The notes under the pieces were generated by a model that did not search any database, was not told where the DNA came from, and saw only the letters and a list, made by a program, of their open reading frames with translations. This document shows, piece after piece, positions 1 through 12,267 of a stretch of DNA of 64,000 nucleotides (position 1 is the stretch's first letter; each line of letters begins with the position of its first letter). The position numbers were made by a program, and so were the translations under genes. The stretch is taken from the NCBI GenBank assembly GCA_022432975.1, contig CM039512.1, forward strand, positions 43,995,124-44,059,123, read 5' to 3'. Source of the stretch: Begonia masoniana. Its lineage: Eukaryota > Streptophyta > Magnoliopsida > Cucurbitales > Begoniaceae.

Positions 1-1674
1 CAGTGTAATAAGTCACTGGATGATGAGAATGTTATTTGTCGTTTAGTGACCGGGTCATGTTTTAATTATTCACGTGAGATGCACATGACCACCAGATAAT
101 GTACCCTTATTTCATCGGATGATGTAGAGAGCTTCTCCACCGGATGGTATAAACACAGTTTTGTCGTCTAGTGACCGGTAGATGAGGTTCATTCTTCTAT
201 CGGTAGATGCAGTCTATAACTTAAAGTTTTCCCTTCACTAGCCGATACACATTGTACTGCCCGCCGGCAGATATGTAATGTTTTCCTTTGCCGATTGAGG
301 CTTAGCGAATCGCATATGACATCTTGAGTTAAATTATGTTAAAAAAAAAAAAGAATACACTGCTAATAATGAATTATGTGTGAGCAATAAGGGTTAAATG
401 ATTAAGAAAGATACGGATTATGTGACGATCCCTCCTGGGTCGTTACACTTTTGGGTTGCAAATCCCTAACCTTCCGGAGGTATATTGTTACATGTAAGCG
501 CTATTGTGAAATAGTCAGTAGGATGTACGCATGTGTGAAGCTTTACACATTGAGATTGTTGATCATGCATATAGACATTTACATTATATGTCGATATGGA
601 TCACACACACTGACATTCACCTAACATGTTCATATGGTACTGAGATCAAGTAAATAATATTGTGCACACACTTGCATTGATTCACTTATCATGTCACAAG
701 TGGTGAGTGAGAGCTGCATTTCGTACTTATTACATATAATTGAGTATAGAATAATCAATTGGTAAGTTGAAGTATCTAGGCAATGATTTACATTGTCATA
801 TGTCTAGACATATTTATATATGTATTGATTAATTCTTGCACTTAGAGGAATATAATAAACATAAATTGAATTGGACATTAGTCGTAAATGTCTAGTGAGT
901 TTTATACAGAAAATATAAGATAGACATTAATTGCATATATATAGTGAGTTCATGAAGAATATTGAATTAGACATTTATCATAGATGTCTAGTGATTTTGT
1001 TAAAGATGTGAGATGTACTTTAAATAAATATATCTAGATAAATATGGTAAATTATAGACCATGAGATGAGTGTGAGAAACGTTATTGCATTAAATATAAA
1101 TGTCTCGATGAACTTGGTTAAATAGAAACCATGAAATAAAAAGGGTAAGCCATAAATGATAATCAAGTTTCTTATAATAATAATTAGTGGTGGAAATATA
1201 GTGCATAAAGATGAGTGGATCAAAAGTATGAGAGAAAAATTTAGTTAGACTATGATTATCTAAATTATCTGTCTAAGCATTCTTATAAATGTACAATACA
1301 ATTCTTATATAAAGAGGCGTGACACACAGTTAAACATTACTAATAAATATTTAGATAAATTTGTTAATATCTAAAACCATGGGATGTGTGATCATGAGAG
1401 TTGATCAATGTTGATAAATAGAAACGATTGTTGTGAGGACTAATCATGGACGGAAATTAGTACATGATTAGATGAAATTTCAGTCTAGTTTGGTGAATCT
1501 TTAATTAGAATTCTTACTGAGCTTTATAAAACTCAATCTGTTATTTCTTCCAATTTTTCAAGAAAAGTTGGTGACAACTCATAGGATAAAGGTAAAGAAA
1601 TAATGGATTGAAGGGTTCAACATAGCTTAGGGCTAGAAGAATTTTATTTTGGGTTTTCTCTTTTTATGTATTAG
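1..1674. other. AT-rich gene-free flank
   Basis: I see no gene here. The only open frames are short and antisense. Positions 1-230 repeat degenerate motifs built around GTGACCGG and GGATGATG. Positions 860-1010 hold three imperfect copies of a motif resembling TAGACATT...ATGTCTAGTGA, spaced roughly 50 bp apart. This looks like an old, decayed retroelement or tandem repeat, but no termini or target duplications can be recognised. Confidence 0.5.
421..447. repeat. short hairpin with TGTRACGA/TCGTTACA ends
   Basis: A 27-bp imperfect inverted repeat: TGTGACGATCC faces GGGTCGTTACA across a short loop. The ends match those of the foldback element at 42070-42406. It could be the stub of such an element after internal deletion. 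The flanking 5-mers do not match, so insertion is not supported by a TSD. Confidence 0.3.
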
Positions 1675-2342
1675 TGTAACGCCTCCGAACCCACCCTGGC
1701 TCGGAACGCTACTTTGCTAACCAAACCCACGTTGAAACATAATTTAAACTAGGCCTAGACTCGCTTATTACCCTTACTCCTAACCGCTAAGCACCACAGC
1801 GTTTTCCCCGAAAAATTCGGCAGAGTAACGCCTGAAAATGGCGCCTCCAAAAATGCTAAGTACCTGCACACAAAACCAATTCCCAACCAGATCCAGAATA
1901 TTCTTACTCAGCTAATCACTCACTATCCAGCATACAAAATCTCCAATAATAGAAAAATGGAAAACTAAAATACTAACATTCCCAAATGCAGAAAATCCAC
2001 AGGTTAGGGCGACCTATCACCCTTAACTTAACTATATACAACAATAAATATTTACAATAACCACCAAAATATTAGACCCCACATCTCCGAAGACCATGGT
2101 CGAGACGCCCCGACAACTGCCCGCACCGGCATACCGCGTACATCAACGACTGCGTCCCAATCCTAGCTTTTCTCGAAGCTTTAACCTGTACTCCTGTCGT
2201 CACCTACACCACAGAACACACACACACGTAAGCTTAAGCTTAGCAAGTAATGAAGAACGAATATAAACATTCACAACGCACACCACACTCACACAATACT
2301 CAAGCAATAACCAACAAACAAACAACACCGACAACCAATATT

Positions 2343-2466
2343 TGCCGTGCACCGAAGTGCCATATTTGCTGTGCACCGAAGTGCCAATTTGCCGTGCACC
2401 GAAGTGCCATATTTTCCGTGCACCGAAGTGCCAATTTGCCGTGCACCGAAGTGCCAATTTGCCGTG
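2343..2466. repeat. 23-24-bp tandem repeat, about 5 copies
   Basis: Five copies of a unit containing GTGCACCGAAGTGCCA, with spacers alternating between ATATTT and AATTT. It lies directly next to the 55-bp array inside the solo LTR. The open frames through it are products of the repeat and not genes. Confidence 0.9.
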
Positions 2467-2467
2467 T

Positions 2468-3000
2468 AATGACCTGGACCCCGTTCCCGCAGGCCCAGGC
2501 GCACTACTCAAGATTGCCGTGTAATGACCTGGACCTCGTTCCCGCAGGCCCAGGCGCACTACTCAAGATTGCCGTGTAATGACCTGGACCCCGTTCCCGC
2601 AGGCCCAGGCGCACTACTCAAGATTACCGTGTAATATCTAGACCCCGTTCCCGCAGGCCCAGGCGCACTACTCAAGATTGCCGTGTAATGACCTGGACCC
2701 CGTTCCCGCAGGCCCAGGCGCACTACTCAAGATTGCCGTGTAATGACCTGGACCCCGTTCCCGCAGCCCAGGCGCACTACTCAAGATTGCCGTGTAATGA
2801 CCTGGACCCCGTTCCGCAGCCCAGGCGCACTACTCAAGATTGCCGTGTAATGACCTGGACCCCGTTCCCGCAGGCCCAGGCGCACTACTCAAGATTGCCG
2901 TGTAATGACCTGGACCCCGTTCCCGCAGGCCCAGGCGCACTACTCAAGATTGTCGTGTAATGACCTGGACCCCGTTCCCGCAGGCCCAGGCGCACTACTC
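2468..3000. repeat. 55-bp minisatellite, about 10 copies
   Basis: The unit contains GACCTGGACCCCGTTCCCGC followed by AGGCCCAGGCGCACTACTCA. Copies are nearly identical, with 1-3-bp deletions in some (for example around 2764-2820) and one divergent copy near 2625-2645. It sits inside the solo LTR between the acceptor-like and donor-like motifs. Confidence 0.92.
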
Positions 3001-4448
3001 AACCACTCACACAACTCTTAGCAACGCAACAACTCAACGCAACCAACACGACAACAACCAAGCAATTCATTACTCAAACACCAAACATTTAAAATCATGC
3101 TTAACCAAACAAACTAAGCAAAGCAACCAAACCCAACAACAACCAATATTTCATTGCCACACTACTTAATACCAAACAACACCCGGTATTCAATAAAACA
3201 CAACAATCAAACAAAACCAAACAAAACAACTAACCAAATAATACAAGGCAACCACACCACCCAAAACAATACAAGGCAACCAAACAAACAACAACAAACT
3301 TACCGTTCCGTGGTCTAGGCCCGAAGGCAAAACAAATATCTCCACTACTTACCTGGCGTCCTAGCCCACTGAGGATTCTCGGTTATCTGTCCACCTACGG
3401 CTTGACCTACGACAAATATTCAAACTTTATTAAACTCAAGGTTACATTCACCAATTACAATGTCAATTAACCCCACTCAGATTAATTTAGACTTGGCATG
3501 CGTAACTTTTGCTACGCTTAACGGAACGACTCGTTTTCAACGGCTAAACGATTCAACTAATAACCTAGTTTAACATACCAAGAGAAGCTATAAAACTAAT
3601 AATCGTTGCTAAGTCAAAACCCCCAAAACAGAACCGATTTTTACACTAAAACATCTAAAATTCCAACTCTAACCCAATTTCACCAATTCCTTCCCCCAAT
3701 CAGGCATATTTCAACTCAATTAGCCTAATCTAACTAAAACCTAACTAAACGGGCCACTAATTTGGGTTCGGTAAAAACTGACCTGAAACTTCAAACGCGC
3801 GTAACTTTTGCGTCGGTTATCGGAATCGAACGATTCCAGCAGCCACGTACTCCTCTAATAACCTATTATAACCTGCCAAAATGAATTTAAAAAGAAACGA
3901 CCGTTGCTAGGTTAAATTGGCAAAAACCCGATTCTGCCCCTAACCCAGAAATTTCCTCTTTCTGATTTTCCATCAAATTCCACCCAATTCCTCACCAATC
4001 GACCACCCATACCCTCAATTAGCATAAACTAACTCAAAATCCCGAAGCTACAAGAAAAACCCGAAATCCCCAAATTGGAGCCCTCGGTTTTTAGCTCCTC
4101 CCGAGCTGCACACTGCTCGGCATTCCTTGCCAGCACCGAGCTCAGCAATTCGACGCCAAGAGCGACCAAAAATAGCCGGCGATTGGAGCTCTAACAGCTC
4201 GTCACCGTCGGCCCTGAACAGAACCGAAACAGGGGAGGAGAAACTACCTGTTTTCGGTCGGTTCTGGCGCGGAGAAAGCCGAACCGAGCTCTGGCCTCAG
4301 CTCGTCGGCGTCTGCACGTCTGAACGGTGGCCGGAGTCGTGGTCGCCGGAGTCTCCCTCTCCTCACCCTTGCTCCTCGCGCTCAGCGTCGGGCACTCGAC
4401 AGAATAGCTTCGGCTATTCTGTTGAGTTTTATTTATTTATTTATTTTT

Positions 4449-4450
4449 TA

Positions 4451-4509
<59 letters not shown>
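4449..4509. repeat. (TAA)n microsatellite
   Basis: About twenty uninterrupted TAA/AAT triplets inside the solo LTR. They produce a polyasparagine tail in an open frame (4127-4567) that is not a gene. Confidence 0.97.
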
Positions 4510-4511
<2 letters not shown>

Positions 4512-4712
4512 TTAATACTAACATTAACATTAACAACAATAACATTACCATTAAATCTCGTTTTTAAATTATAAATTTTCGTAATTTAACTCTCATCCCG
4601 TAGCCAGCTTAAGTTCTCCATTTGGCATACCCGAACATAATTTAATAAACGGTTTAGTTCAACCAAATTTATTCACTTTTCTTTTTTTTTAAAAAAAAAC
4701 CCGGGTGTTACA

Positions 4713-5312
4713 ACTAGTTTTGTATGACCAATGTCTGTAAATTAAATTGTAGATAAAGTCTTGTAGATAATGAGACTTGTTACTATTTATTGCTGCCCAG
4801 TTGCATATCATTTATTATTTCCACTATGCTGATGGTTCATTTAGCATTCTTTAAGTGGAGAATCAACGTAGCTATCTCGGTCTTCGAGGGCATCGAGATT
4901 GGAGTTGTGATACTAATGGAACCTCAAGATAGTGAAATAAGCTAGTTTTTTGCTTTGTTTGTGAGTAAGAAAGGGAATAATAGCAACCTAACTACATCAT
5001 ATGAAACTTAGTTAAATTTGAAGGTGTCGCACATTTCTAGAAAGTTCACTAGATGAACATTAGGACATTAGGATCGTAGTTCGATAGCCCTCCAAACTAC
5101 ATTGGACTCTAAATGATCTAAGTAATAGCATTAATTCAAAAGTATTTGCTCCAATGGCGGCTAGATAATACTTGTCTGAATATAATCCATTTGCAGCATA
5201 GCATAATACCTCAAAGTCTTAGGTTTTTGTTCTTCAAATGCTTCAACTATTGAAAGTTCTTGATATGAATTCTGTCTTTTCTCTTTTTTTTTTCTTAATT
5301 TCTTTTGCAAGT
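4713..5312. other. gap between two solo LTRs, no gene
   Basis: Six hundred bases of AT-rich sequence between two solo LTRs. I see no open frame longer than noise and no recognisable element ends apart from the neighbouring target duplications. Confidence 0.5.
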
Positions 5313-6452
5313 TGATAAGTGTGTATTTTACACACTTAATTATGCTCTTTTATATTTGATTTGATAAATTTTTCTCAAGCATTTGAATGAATTTAACGTT
5401 TCTGGTATAAGTGTCCAGATAAGATTAAATTTAACAGGTTAATCATAAACTATTAAAGTGTGTGGTGAACAGAAGCATCGCCGATCGATCGGCTATTTTA
5501 ATTGTCTTAATCCTAATCGTTGATCGATCAGCTATTTTAAATGTCTTAATCTAGACCGTCAATCAAACAGAAAATATGAGATTAGGATAAAAGAGGCAAA
5601 AAGAGGAGAGAGAAATAATCCAGGCCCTAGCGAGACGAAAATAGAAAACGAAGCGAGAGCAAGGGAGAAAAGAGATTTCAGATCGACAACCCTAGTTTTT
5701 CTTTCTTTTCCTCTTCTAAACTATGAACATATTTATTATTCTTATTGTTTTTCTTTATTCTAACATGAACTAATTTTCTTTTCTAAAGCTACGATGTAGC
5801 CAAATTATGACTATTTAGTTTTTCTTTTAATTCAAGTTGTTAATTTTTTGTTTCAATATTGTGTTGAGTCAATTATCCTGTTATTAAAGCTTGTGATTGC
5901 CTGATCAACAATAGCATGTTCGTAGGATTGTTTTGAGACCGATAGGTAATAAATAATCGTGCACTGAATAATTTACTATGAAAAGGATGTTAGACTAGAG
6001 AGAGCTAATGCGTTTATGTGGTATTTTAATTTCTCATTCTTAATGTATTCAATTAATTCTCAGGATTAGAGACCGAGAGGTAATAATTCGTTAGTTGGAT
6101 AAGTTTGTCATTACTCGAGAGAGATTGATAAATACTTTTGTGAAATTGCCATCAACACATAGAAATAGAAAATAATGAATTGGATTAGGAATATTAAATA
6201 TGATTAATTTTGGTGAAATCGAAAACTCTAGAGCTGTCTCATTATATTTTCAAACTCATTTAATTTCTGCGATTTAATTAAATTATTTTGCTGCGTTTTA
6301 TTAAATCCAAAATCATCAAAGTTCTGTATTCATTATAAATTGAAATTAATTTCATTTGATAATTAGTGAAACTAGTCTTCGTGGGATCGACTCATACTTA
6401 CGAACTTTATTACTTTTGCGACACGTTCACTTGCGTAGGATTTTTCGCAACA
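5313..6452 (+). mobile_element. solo LTR, Athila/Tat-like
   Basis: Begins TGATAAGTGTGTATTTTACACAC and ends TTTTTCGCAACA, flanked by an exact 5-bp duplication CAAGT (5308-5312 and 6453-6457). It is a diverged relative of the LTRs of the nested element at 18475-41861, sharing the ACGATGTAGCC block and the GAGACCGAGAGGTGATAA-like blocks. No internal region follows it, so it is a solo LTR. Length is 1140 bp, against 1210 and 1208 bp for the paired LTRs. Confidence 0.92.
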
Positions 6453-8703
6453 CAAGTCTTCTCGATTTCCAAGTTAAGAGTTAAAATAGCAGCATTTTTA
6501 TCATTTTGTATGCAATTCTTAAGCACTTGAAAACACAAAAAGAATAGAAAGTTGAACCTAAAACCAAAATAAATTCTCTTTAATTAAAAATTTAAAAGTA
6601 AAAAAAATTATCCAGCAATGACGCAAAAAACATATTAGTGATTTTATACACAATGCAAGTACATGTGTCACCACAAGTAATACAGTGATAAAACCAATGT
6701 CAAATCCACATGGAGGTAATACAATTAAATTTTCAATTGTCAATTTACTTTTACTTCAATTTTTAATTATTAAACTTCTAATAAAAGAAAAAGAAGAACT
6801 TAAACACAAATTAAATTCACTTAACCAAAACATAAGACTACAATTATCACAATAATCTACATAATTAAACTATTTACCTTTTTAAGTAAACAATTCATGT
6901 GAGTTAGTTAACCGAGCAACCATAATTATCTAAAACGCCTCTTGATTGTCGATTAGAAATATTGTTAGAAATTATCTTCACTTTATTTCCAATCCAATAA
7001 AACAATAACAATTCATCAACTTTATGTTTTCAATTAGGTGACATATGTTATGCATGTATATTTCTATTCTACACAAACTCACGATTTCCACTCAATGGTT
7101 TTGTTATTCTGTTCGTAGCTAAATACAAATTCTTTTGTCAAATTCATTACATGTGATAAAAATTAACCTAACTATTGGCCTAATGATGAGATTAACAATC
7201 CGCACCAAACAAAATAAACAAACCCAATACGAATCAATATAATGAAAAAAGAGAAAAAACTTTAATTAGGTTTCAAGTGAGTTCAAATCGCAATCCTATA
7301 GTAGAAAATCTCATGATAGCAAGAGAAAAATTAATAGAGAAAATCAAAGAGAAAGAGAGATGAAACCTAGTTGAAGCCCTTTGTTTCGATAAATCGTTGC
7401 GCTTCTTTGTAATCTCCAAGTATACTAGAAAGAATTAAGTGTCAAAATCTCTATTCTCTATTGAATTTTAAATTCTCTAGCTTTTTCTCATCATTTAGTA
7501 TGTGTTTATTTATAGAACGTCATTAATACGACTTGTTTGACCTAATTTACTATTGTTGGCATTGTAGCGCATGTTTATGAACACTCTATCATTGCGCAAT
7601 TTCTTGGAGAGCACTGTAGTACTCTGAGGCGACAATTGTAGTGCCCTTTAGGTTTTTAGAAATTTGTCATAGACTTTGTATCGCTCTCATGGGTGCTATA
7701 GCATTGCTCTTCAAACGACGTATTCTGCTTCTTGACCATTAGAGTGCTCAGATAAAGCGTTGTTGATGCACAAAGCAACCTTTGATGAAATCGATTGAAA
7801 AGATGAAACAAGGAATGGCGAAAACTTCAAGTGGCCCAATTTGATGATCTCCTCGGCCAATTTGGTAAGTAGGTTTTGTCCTCCTTCTACGGATCCAATC
7901 AAGAGAATGGAGCAGGTAGAACTCGGTGATAAGGGTTCCTCAAGCAACCTCGAGCTTGGGAGACAATGAAGGCTTTACTTCCCTTGGAAGATCCAAGTGC
8001 AATACCAATTGGTAATCCGTAGCAAAAACGCTAGGAGAAGGTGACTCATGTATTGATTGTGTGAAAAATTACAAACGCCAACGCTATGCTCTAAATAGGG
8101 TTTACAAGTTAAGGATGACTTCAAGCTAGCTGTTGGATCTCATGAAGATGAAGGGCCAAGATTGCAAGGGTGTTTTTTTTTTAAAAGGCGCTCTCTTCTT
8201 TGGCCGAACTAGTGCGCTATCTTCCTTTGTTTAGGGCTAGGTCATCACTCAATATTCTCCTCTATGTGAGCTGCTCCTTGCCTTGACGTGGGGCCCAACT
8301 CTTGATTGAGTCATCACAAATACCCAAAGCCACCATCCATTCATCTAGTCTTATCAAACATCTAGTCCTAACCAATAATCTAATGCAATGCATGCCATTA
8401 TTAAGGCTATTGTTTGCCCATTACAAAGGTAGGCCCAATGTTTGCCTCAAAATGAAAATCAATAAAAAAAAAGAGTTACATGGAATGGATGTCGGGGAGA
8501 CAAATCCCCGCTTCATTTTTGTTGTTCATTTGCTCCCAAGTGATGACGTGCAAGGGGTGAGACAAATCTTGATCAATGAGCTCCCATTTCAAGTCATTAA
8601 AAAGAGCCTCACCTGCAAAAGCATAAAACTTGTTAGTAAACAGGTTAGATAGAACTTGAGCCGTAGTTTGAGAACAAGTGATGGGCCAGTGAGTCACATC
8701 AGG
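6453..8703. other. gene-free AT-rich stretch, probable old repeat
   Basis: No convincing gene. Two minus-strand open frames exist (7711-7947, 78 codons; 8476-8742, 88 codons). The second runs into the neighbouring solo LTR, and I recognise neither. The motifs TGTAGTGC and GGGTGCTATA recur around 7560-7710 and again at 17739-17800, on the far side of the solo LTR. The two sides were therefore once continuous and probably belong to one older repeat. Confidence 0.4.
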
Positions 8704-10104
8704 TGTAGTGTAACACCCGAGAATTTCCTGTAATGCACTCATGTCTTAGATTAGACGTATTAGGAGGGTTTAATTATTCAAGATTTGTGATGAGCATGGA
8801 AGTGGTAAAGAAGAGAAAAGATAAGTGGAGAAGTTGACATTTCAAACCAAAACAAGTTGAAAAGTCAAAAGTAGTTGGTTTGAAAAGTCAATGTATATTG
8901 AACCAATAGAAACTTAAAGGAGAATCACATGAAATAAATGAATGATGTGGGAGGTTTTGGCGTTGGAATGCATGAGAGAAAAGTGAGGGTTTAAGTGTAA
9001 TTTTAAAAACATTGGTGGTAAAAACAAAAAGGTAAAAAGTTGGTTGATTAAAAGACAAAACATTCAAAACTTTAGTCATCTTCTTCTTCCCCATTCTTCC
9101 TCTCCACGAACCAGCAACCTTGGCGCTCTCTCCTCCTCTTTTCCATAGATTTTCCAAGGTTTAAGGTAAGTTTTGTTGGGGGTTTTAGTTTAATGTTTGT
9201 TAGGGTTGGTTTTTAAGGGTTTTTAGAGTGTTTTTGGAGATTTTGGTTAGGGTTTGGAAAACCCTAACCATGGAGTCCGAAAATTGGGGTTCAAGGTTTT
9301 GTTTTCTTTCCAAATTTGAAAGTTTAGTTGTTGGATGAATTGGGTTAGGTGTTATGGGGTTAGAATGAAGATTTGAAAAGTGTTACACAAAAAACCGGTT
9401 GTGAACACTCAATGGCCGAATCTGTCTTTGATATTTTCGGGTTGGTTAAGGTGTTTGTTTGGTTGATTTGAGTGTTACAATGGATATTAGACGTGTGGAG
9501 GTTTACAGATTGGGGTGGCACGTTGAAATTCGTTGAAAAACGAGGGAGTTACGACTGTTTGAAGTTTGACGGTCAAAATGGTGCACGATTCGGGTTTTGT
9601 GTTTTGGGGAATGAATTGTGTGATAGTTTTAGTTAGTTTAGGTTAAGAATTTCTTTTGAGTTCATTAGTAAATTTATAAGTTGAGTTTTCGTTATTTTAA
9701 GTAATCTAGCGAGTAGTTTGGTTGGACGATAGAAAATCTAGGAATTTTGGGTTTTGCGAGTTAGGTTGAAAAGTTGGTTAAAGCGTATGGTTAGAGTATT
9801 ACTAAGTGATTTCTCTTTTGTTATGTTAGGGTGACAAGTGAACGATTGGGCTAACTGAGCGTAGAATTACGAGCACGCACAAGGAATCCAGGTAAGTAGC
9901 GGATGTGTGTGGTTTGCCTTCGGGCCTACACCATGGAACGGTAGGGAATTGGTTGTTTGCTTTGTTTGATTGTTGTTTAGTTTTGTGTTGAGTATTGTAA
10001 TTGTGTGACATGCATCACAGTTTTCAAACTACGAGAAACGAGTTTTAAGTATGGTTTTGCATGGTGAGCTTGAACCGTAAGGGATGGTGTGAGTTGAATC
10101 GTGA

Positions 10105-10905
10105 GGTGGTTTGTGTCGGAGTCGCCTAGTCGCGTTAGGGTAGCACCTGCGGGAAACTCCATGGGAGTTGTCCAGTCGCGTTAAGGTGGTACCTGCGAGG
10201 GACTATAGTGGAGTCGCCTAGTCGCGTTAGGGTAGCACCTGCGGGAAACTCCATGGGAGTTGTCCAGTCGCGTTAAGGTGGTACCTGCGAGGGACTATTG
10301 TTGAGTCGCCTAGTCGCGTTAGGGTAGCACCTGCGGGAAACTCCATGGGAGTTGTCCAGTCGCGTTAAGGTGGTACCTGCGAGGGACTCCAGTGGAGTCG
10401 CCTAGTCGCGTTAGGGTAGCACCTGCGGGAAACTCCATGGGAGTTGTCCAGTCACGTTAAGGTGGTACCTGCGAGGGACTCCAGTGGAGTCGCCTAGTCG
10501 CGTTAAGGTGGTACCTGCGAGGGACTCCAGTGGAGTCGCCTAGTCGCGTTAGGGTAGCACCTGCGGGAAACTCCATGGGAGTTGTCCAGTCGCGTTAGAG
10601 TGACACCTGCGAGGGACTCCAGTGGAGTCGCCTAGTCGCGTTAGGGTAGCACCTGCGGGAAACTCCATGGGAGTGTCCAGTCGCGTTAAGGTGGTACCTG
10701 CGAGGGACTCCAGTGGAGTCGCCTAGTCGCGTTAGGGTAGCACCTGCGGGAAACTCCATGGGAGTTGTCCAGTCGCGTTAAGGTGGTACCTGCGAGGGAC
10801 TCCAGTGGAGTCGCCTAGTCGCGTTAGGGTGGCACTTGCGGGGGACTTTGTGTGTGTTGGACACCTGCGAGGGACTCCAGTGGAGTCGCCTAGTCGCGTT
10901 AAGGT
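10105..10905. repeat. 46-bp minisatellite with alternating A/B forms (92-bp dimer)
   Basis: Seventeen or so 46-bp monomers. Form A contains GAGTCGCCTAGTCGCGTTAG and GCGGGAAACTCCATGG. Form B contains GAGTTGTCCAGTCGCGTTAA and GCGAGGGACTCCAGTG. They mostly alternate, giving a 92-bp higher-order period, with an out-of-order B form near 10490 and decayed copies at the 3' end. Confidence 0.92.
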
Positions 10906-11767
10906 GCATTGTTAGCACGTGTGATGAGCTTCGGTTCTGTGAATGAACAACGAGTAGCAAACGAAAGAACAGCAACTGAGCAAGTAGAAACCTCATCTGT
11001 TAGGGGTTGTGTTGCATTATGTTTGTTGTATGCATATTTCCCTACTTACTAAGCATTAGGCTGATGTTTTGTGTTCCGTGGTGTAGGTATAGACGGGAGT
11101 ATAGGTGAGGACCTAAGGAAAGCTAGGCTTGGTGCGCAGTTAGTGATGTACAGGGCATGCCGGTGCAGGCAGTTGTCGGGGCGTCTCGATCATGGTCTTC
11201 GGAGGGTTGTGAGTGATGATTATTATTTTGGCATTTTTGATGTATCTAGTTGGTGACTGGGAGATTTGATACGTGTTGGCACGTTGTTTTTATAAAGGTT
11301 TTCGTAATGAATTTTTAAAGATTTCGAGTCGTTGGGTTGTTGAGTAATGGTGGTGGTATTTTTGGGCTTTTAAATTATATATTCTCAGGTTTTATATTGC
11401 AGGTTTTGGTTTTAAAGGATTTAGGCGTTATGCCGTCCATTTGAATTTAAAACAAACGACGTCGGGTTTAAGTTCGCTATTTTTATTTATATTCGGTTGA
11501 AGTCGGTTTTCTAAAATTTTTACGGGAATTGAAGGTTCGAGTGTCGGGGAGGTATGGTTAAAGTTTCGTGAATTTTGGAGGTATACAAGGTGGAGAAATA
11601 TGAGGAAAAGTGGAGAAAGGTAAAAAGGAGTCAAAATAGAAGGTTTTTAAGCATTTTGGGTCGAGAAAACCCGAGGAGGCCCGATCGGTCGGGCCTCGGA
11701 CCGCGACCAATCGCGGTGGGGCGCACAGGCGCGCCCCAGCGCACAGGCGAGCGCGGCGCGCGCACAG

Positions 11768-12225
11768 TGTCAAGGTCCGGGCTTGTCCAAGGCATGTTGC
11801 CTATGGCCGCCCATGCTGCTAGGTAGATTTATTTCATTTTTAAGTAATTCTGTTGTAATCTTTTTCTTTCTATTTTTGGCAAGTGACTCCTTGCCTACAT
11901 AGCATGTCCACTCCTGCTATAATGGAGATGGCCCGGATTGCTCTTTAGGGGGAGAGGCATGACTGCACGTAGACCCCCTACCCAACGTTGTAATTTGCTG
12001 CTATTCAATCAAGGCTTTTTACACACACTCTTTATGCAAACTTTATACTCAAATGATGCTCCTTTCGGTTAATCTCGCTCGCTCGTTGCTTACTCGTTAG
12101 ACACAAGCTCGCTCTAACGAAGTGGGCACTCGGTGCCGTTGGCACGCTCGTTGGCTGACCCAGTACTAGTGAGATATTGGGTGCCGCACGGTCTCGATAC
12201 GCCCTTTGAAAGTAGGACCGTGACA
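11768..12225 (+). repeat. 5' LTR of chromovirus
   Basis: 458 bp, from TGTCAAGGTCCGGG to GGACCGTGACA. It supplies the promoter and the start of the transcript. The partner is at 17009-17467. Confidence 0.97.
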
Positions 12226-12227
12226 AT

Positions 12228-12240
12228 TGGTATCAGAGCC
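12228..12240 (+). other. primer-binding site (tRNA-iMet type)
   Basis: TGGTATCAGAGCC, two bases after the 5' LTR, is the usual plant retroelement site complementary to the 3' end of initiator methionine tRNA. It primes minus-strand synthesis. Confidence 0.95.
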
Positions 12241-12267
12241 TAGGTTGGCTCAAAAACGTGAGAAATC

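Larger units (their letters stand above)
1675..4712 (-). mobile_element. solo LTR of a large-LTR Ty3/gypsy family (Tekay/Del-like)
   Basis: The plus strand runs from TGTAACGCCTCC to GGGTGTTACA, so the LTR reads on the minus strand as TGTAACACCCGG...GGCGTTACA. The flanking 5-mers ATTAG (1670-1674) and ACTAG (4713-4717) differ at one base, fitting a decayed 5-bp target duplication. No gag, pol, primer-binding site or second LTR is attached, so it is a solo LTR left by LTR-LTR recombination. It is homologous, in reverse orientation, to the solo LTR at 8709-17738: both contain a CAGGTAAGTAG motif followed by GCCTTCGGGCCTA. A splice-donor-like site (minus strand, boundary 3353/3352) and an acceptor-like GTGGTGTAG/GT near 2200 bracket its tandem arrays. 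Confidence 0.85.

Noticed and set aside
2250..3169. Open frames with repeating DLDPVPAGPGALL or CTEVP motifs on both strands
   Set aside because: By-products of the 55-bp and 23-bp tandem repeats inside a solo LTR.
4127..4567. 146-codon frame ending in a polyasparagine tail
   Set aside because: Lies inside a solo LTR, and the tail is a TAA microsatellite. No domain is seen.
8476..8742. 88-codon minus-strand frame
   Set aside because: Its start lies inside the neighbouring solo LTR, and no family is recognised. Probably a chance frame in old repeat sequence.
10105..10905. CRISPR-like regular repeats
   Set aside because: Units are contiguous with no unique spacers, and the genome is eukaryotic. 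The same applies to the 35-, 40- and 55-bp arrays.
11558..11826. GC-rich open frames on both strands around the chromovirus left edge
   Set aside because: They span the border between the solo LTR and the nested LTR. The composition of the GC-rich LTR makes stops rare there.
12228..12240. tRNA-like TGGTATCAGAGC motifs, also at 27803, 56492, 57108, 58660 and near 59266
   Set aside because: These are primer-binding sites complementary to initiator tRNA, placed right after LTRs, not tRNA genes.
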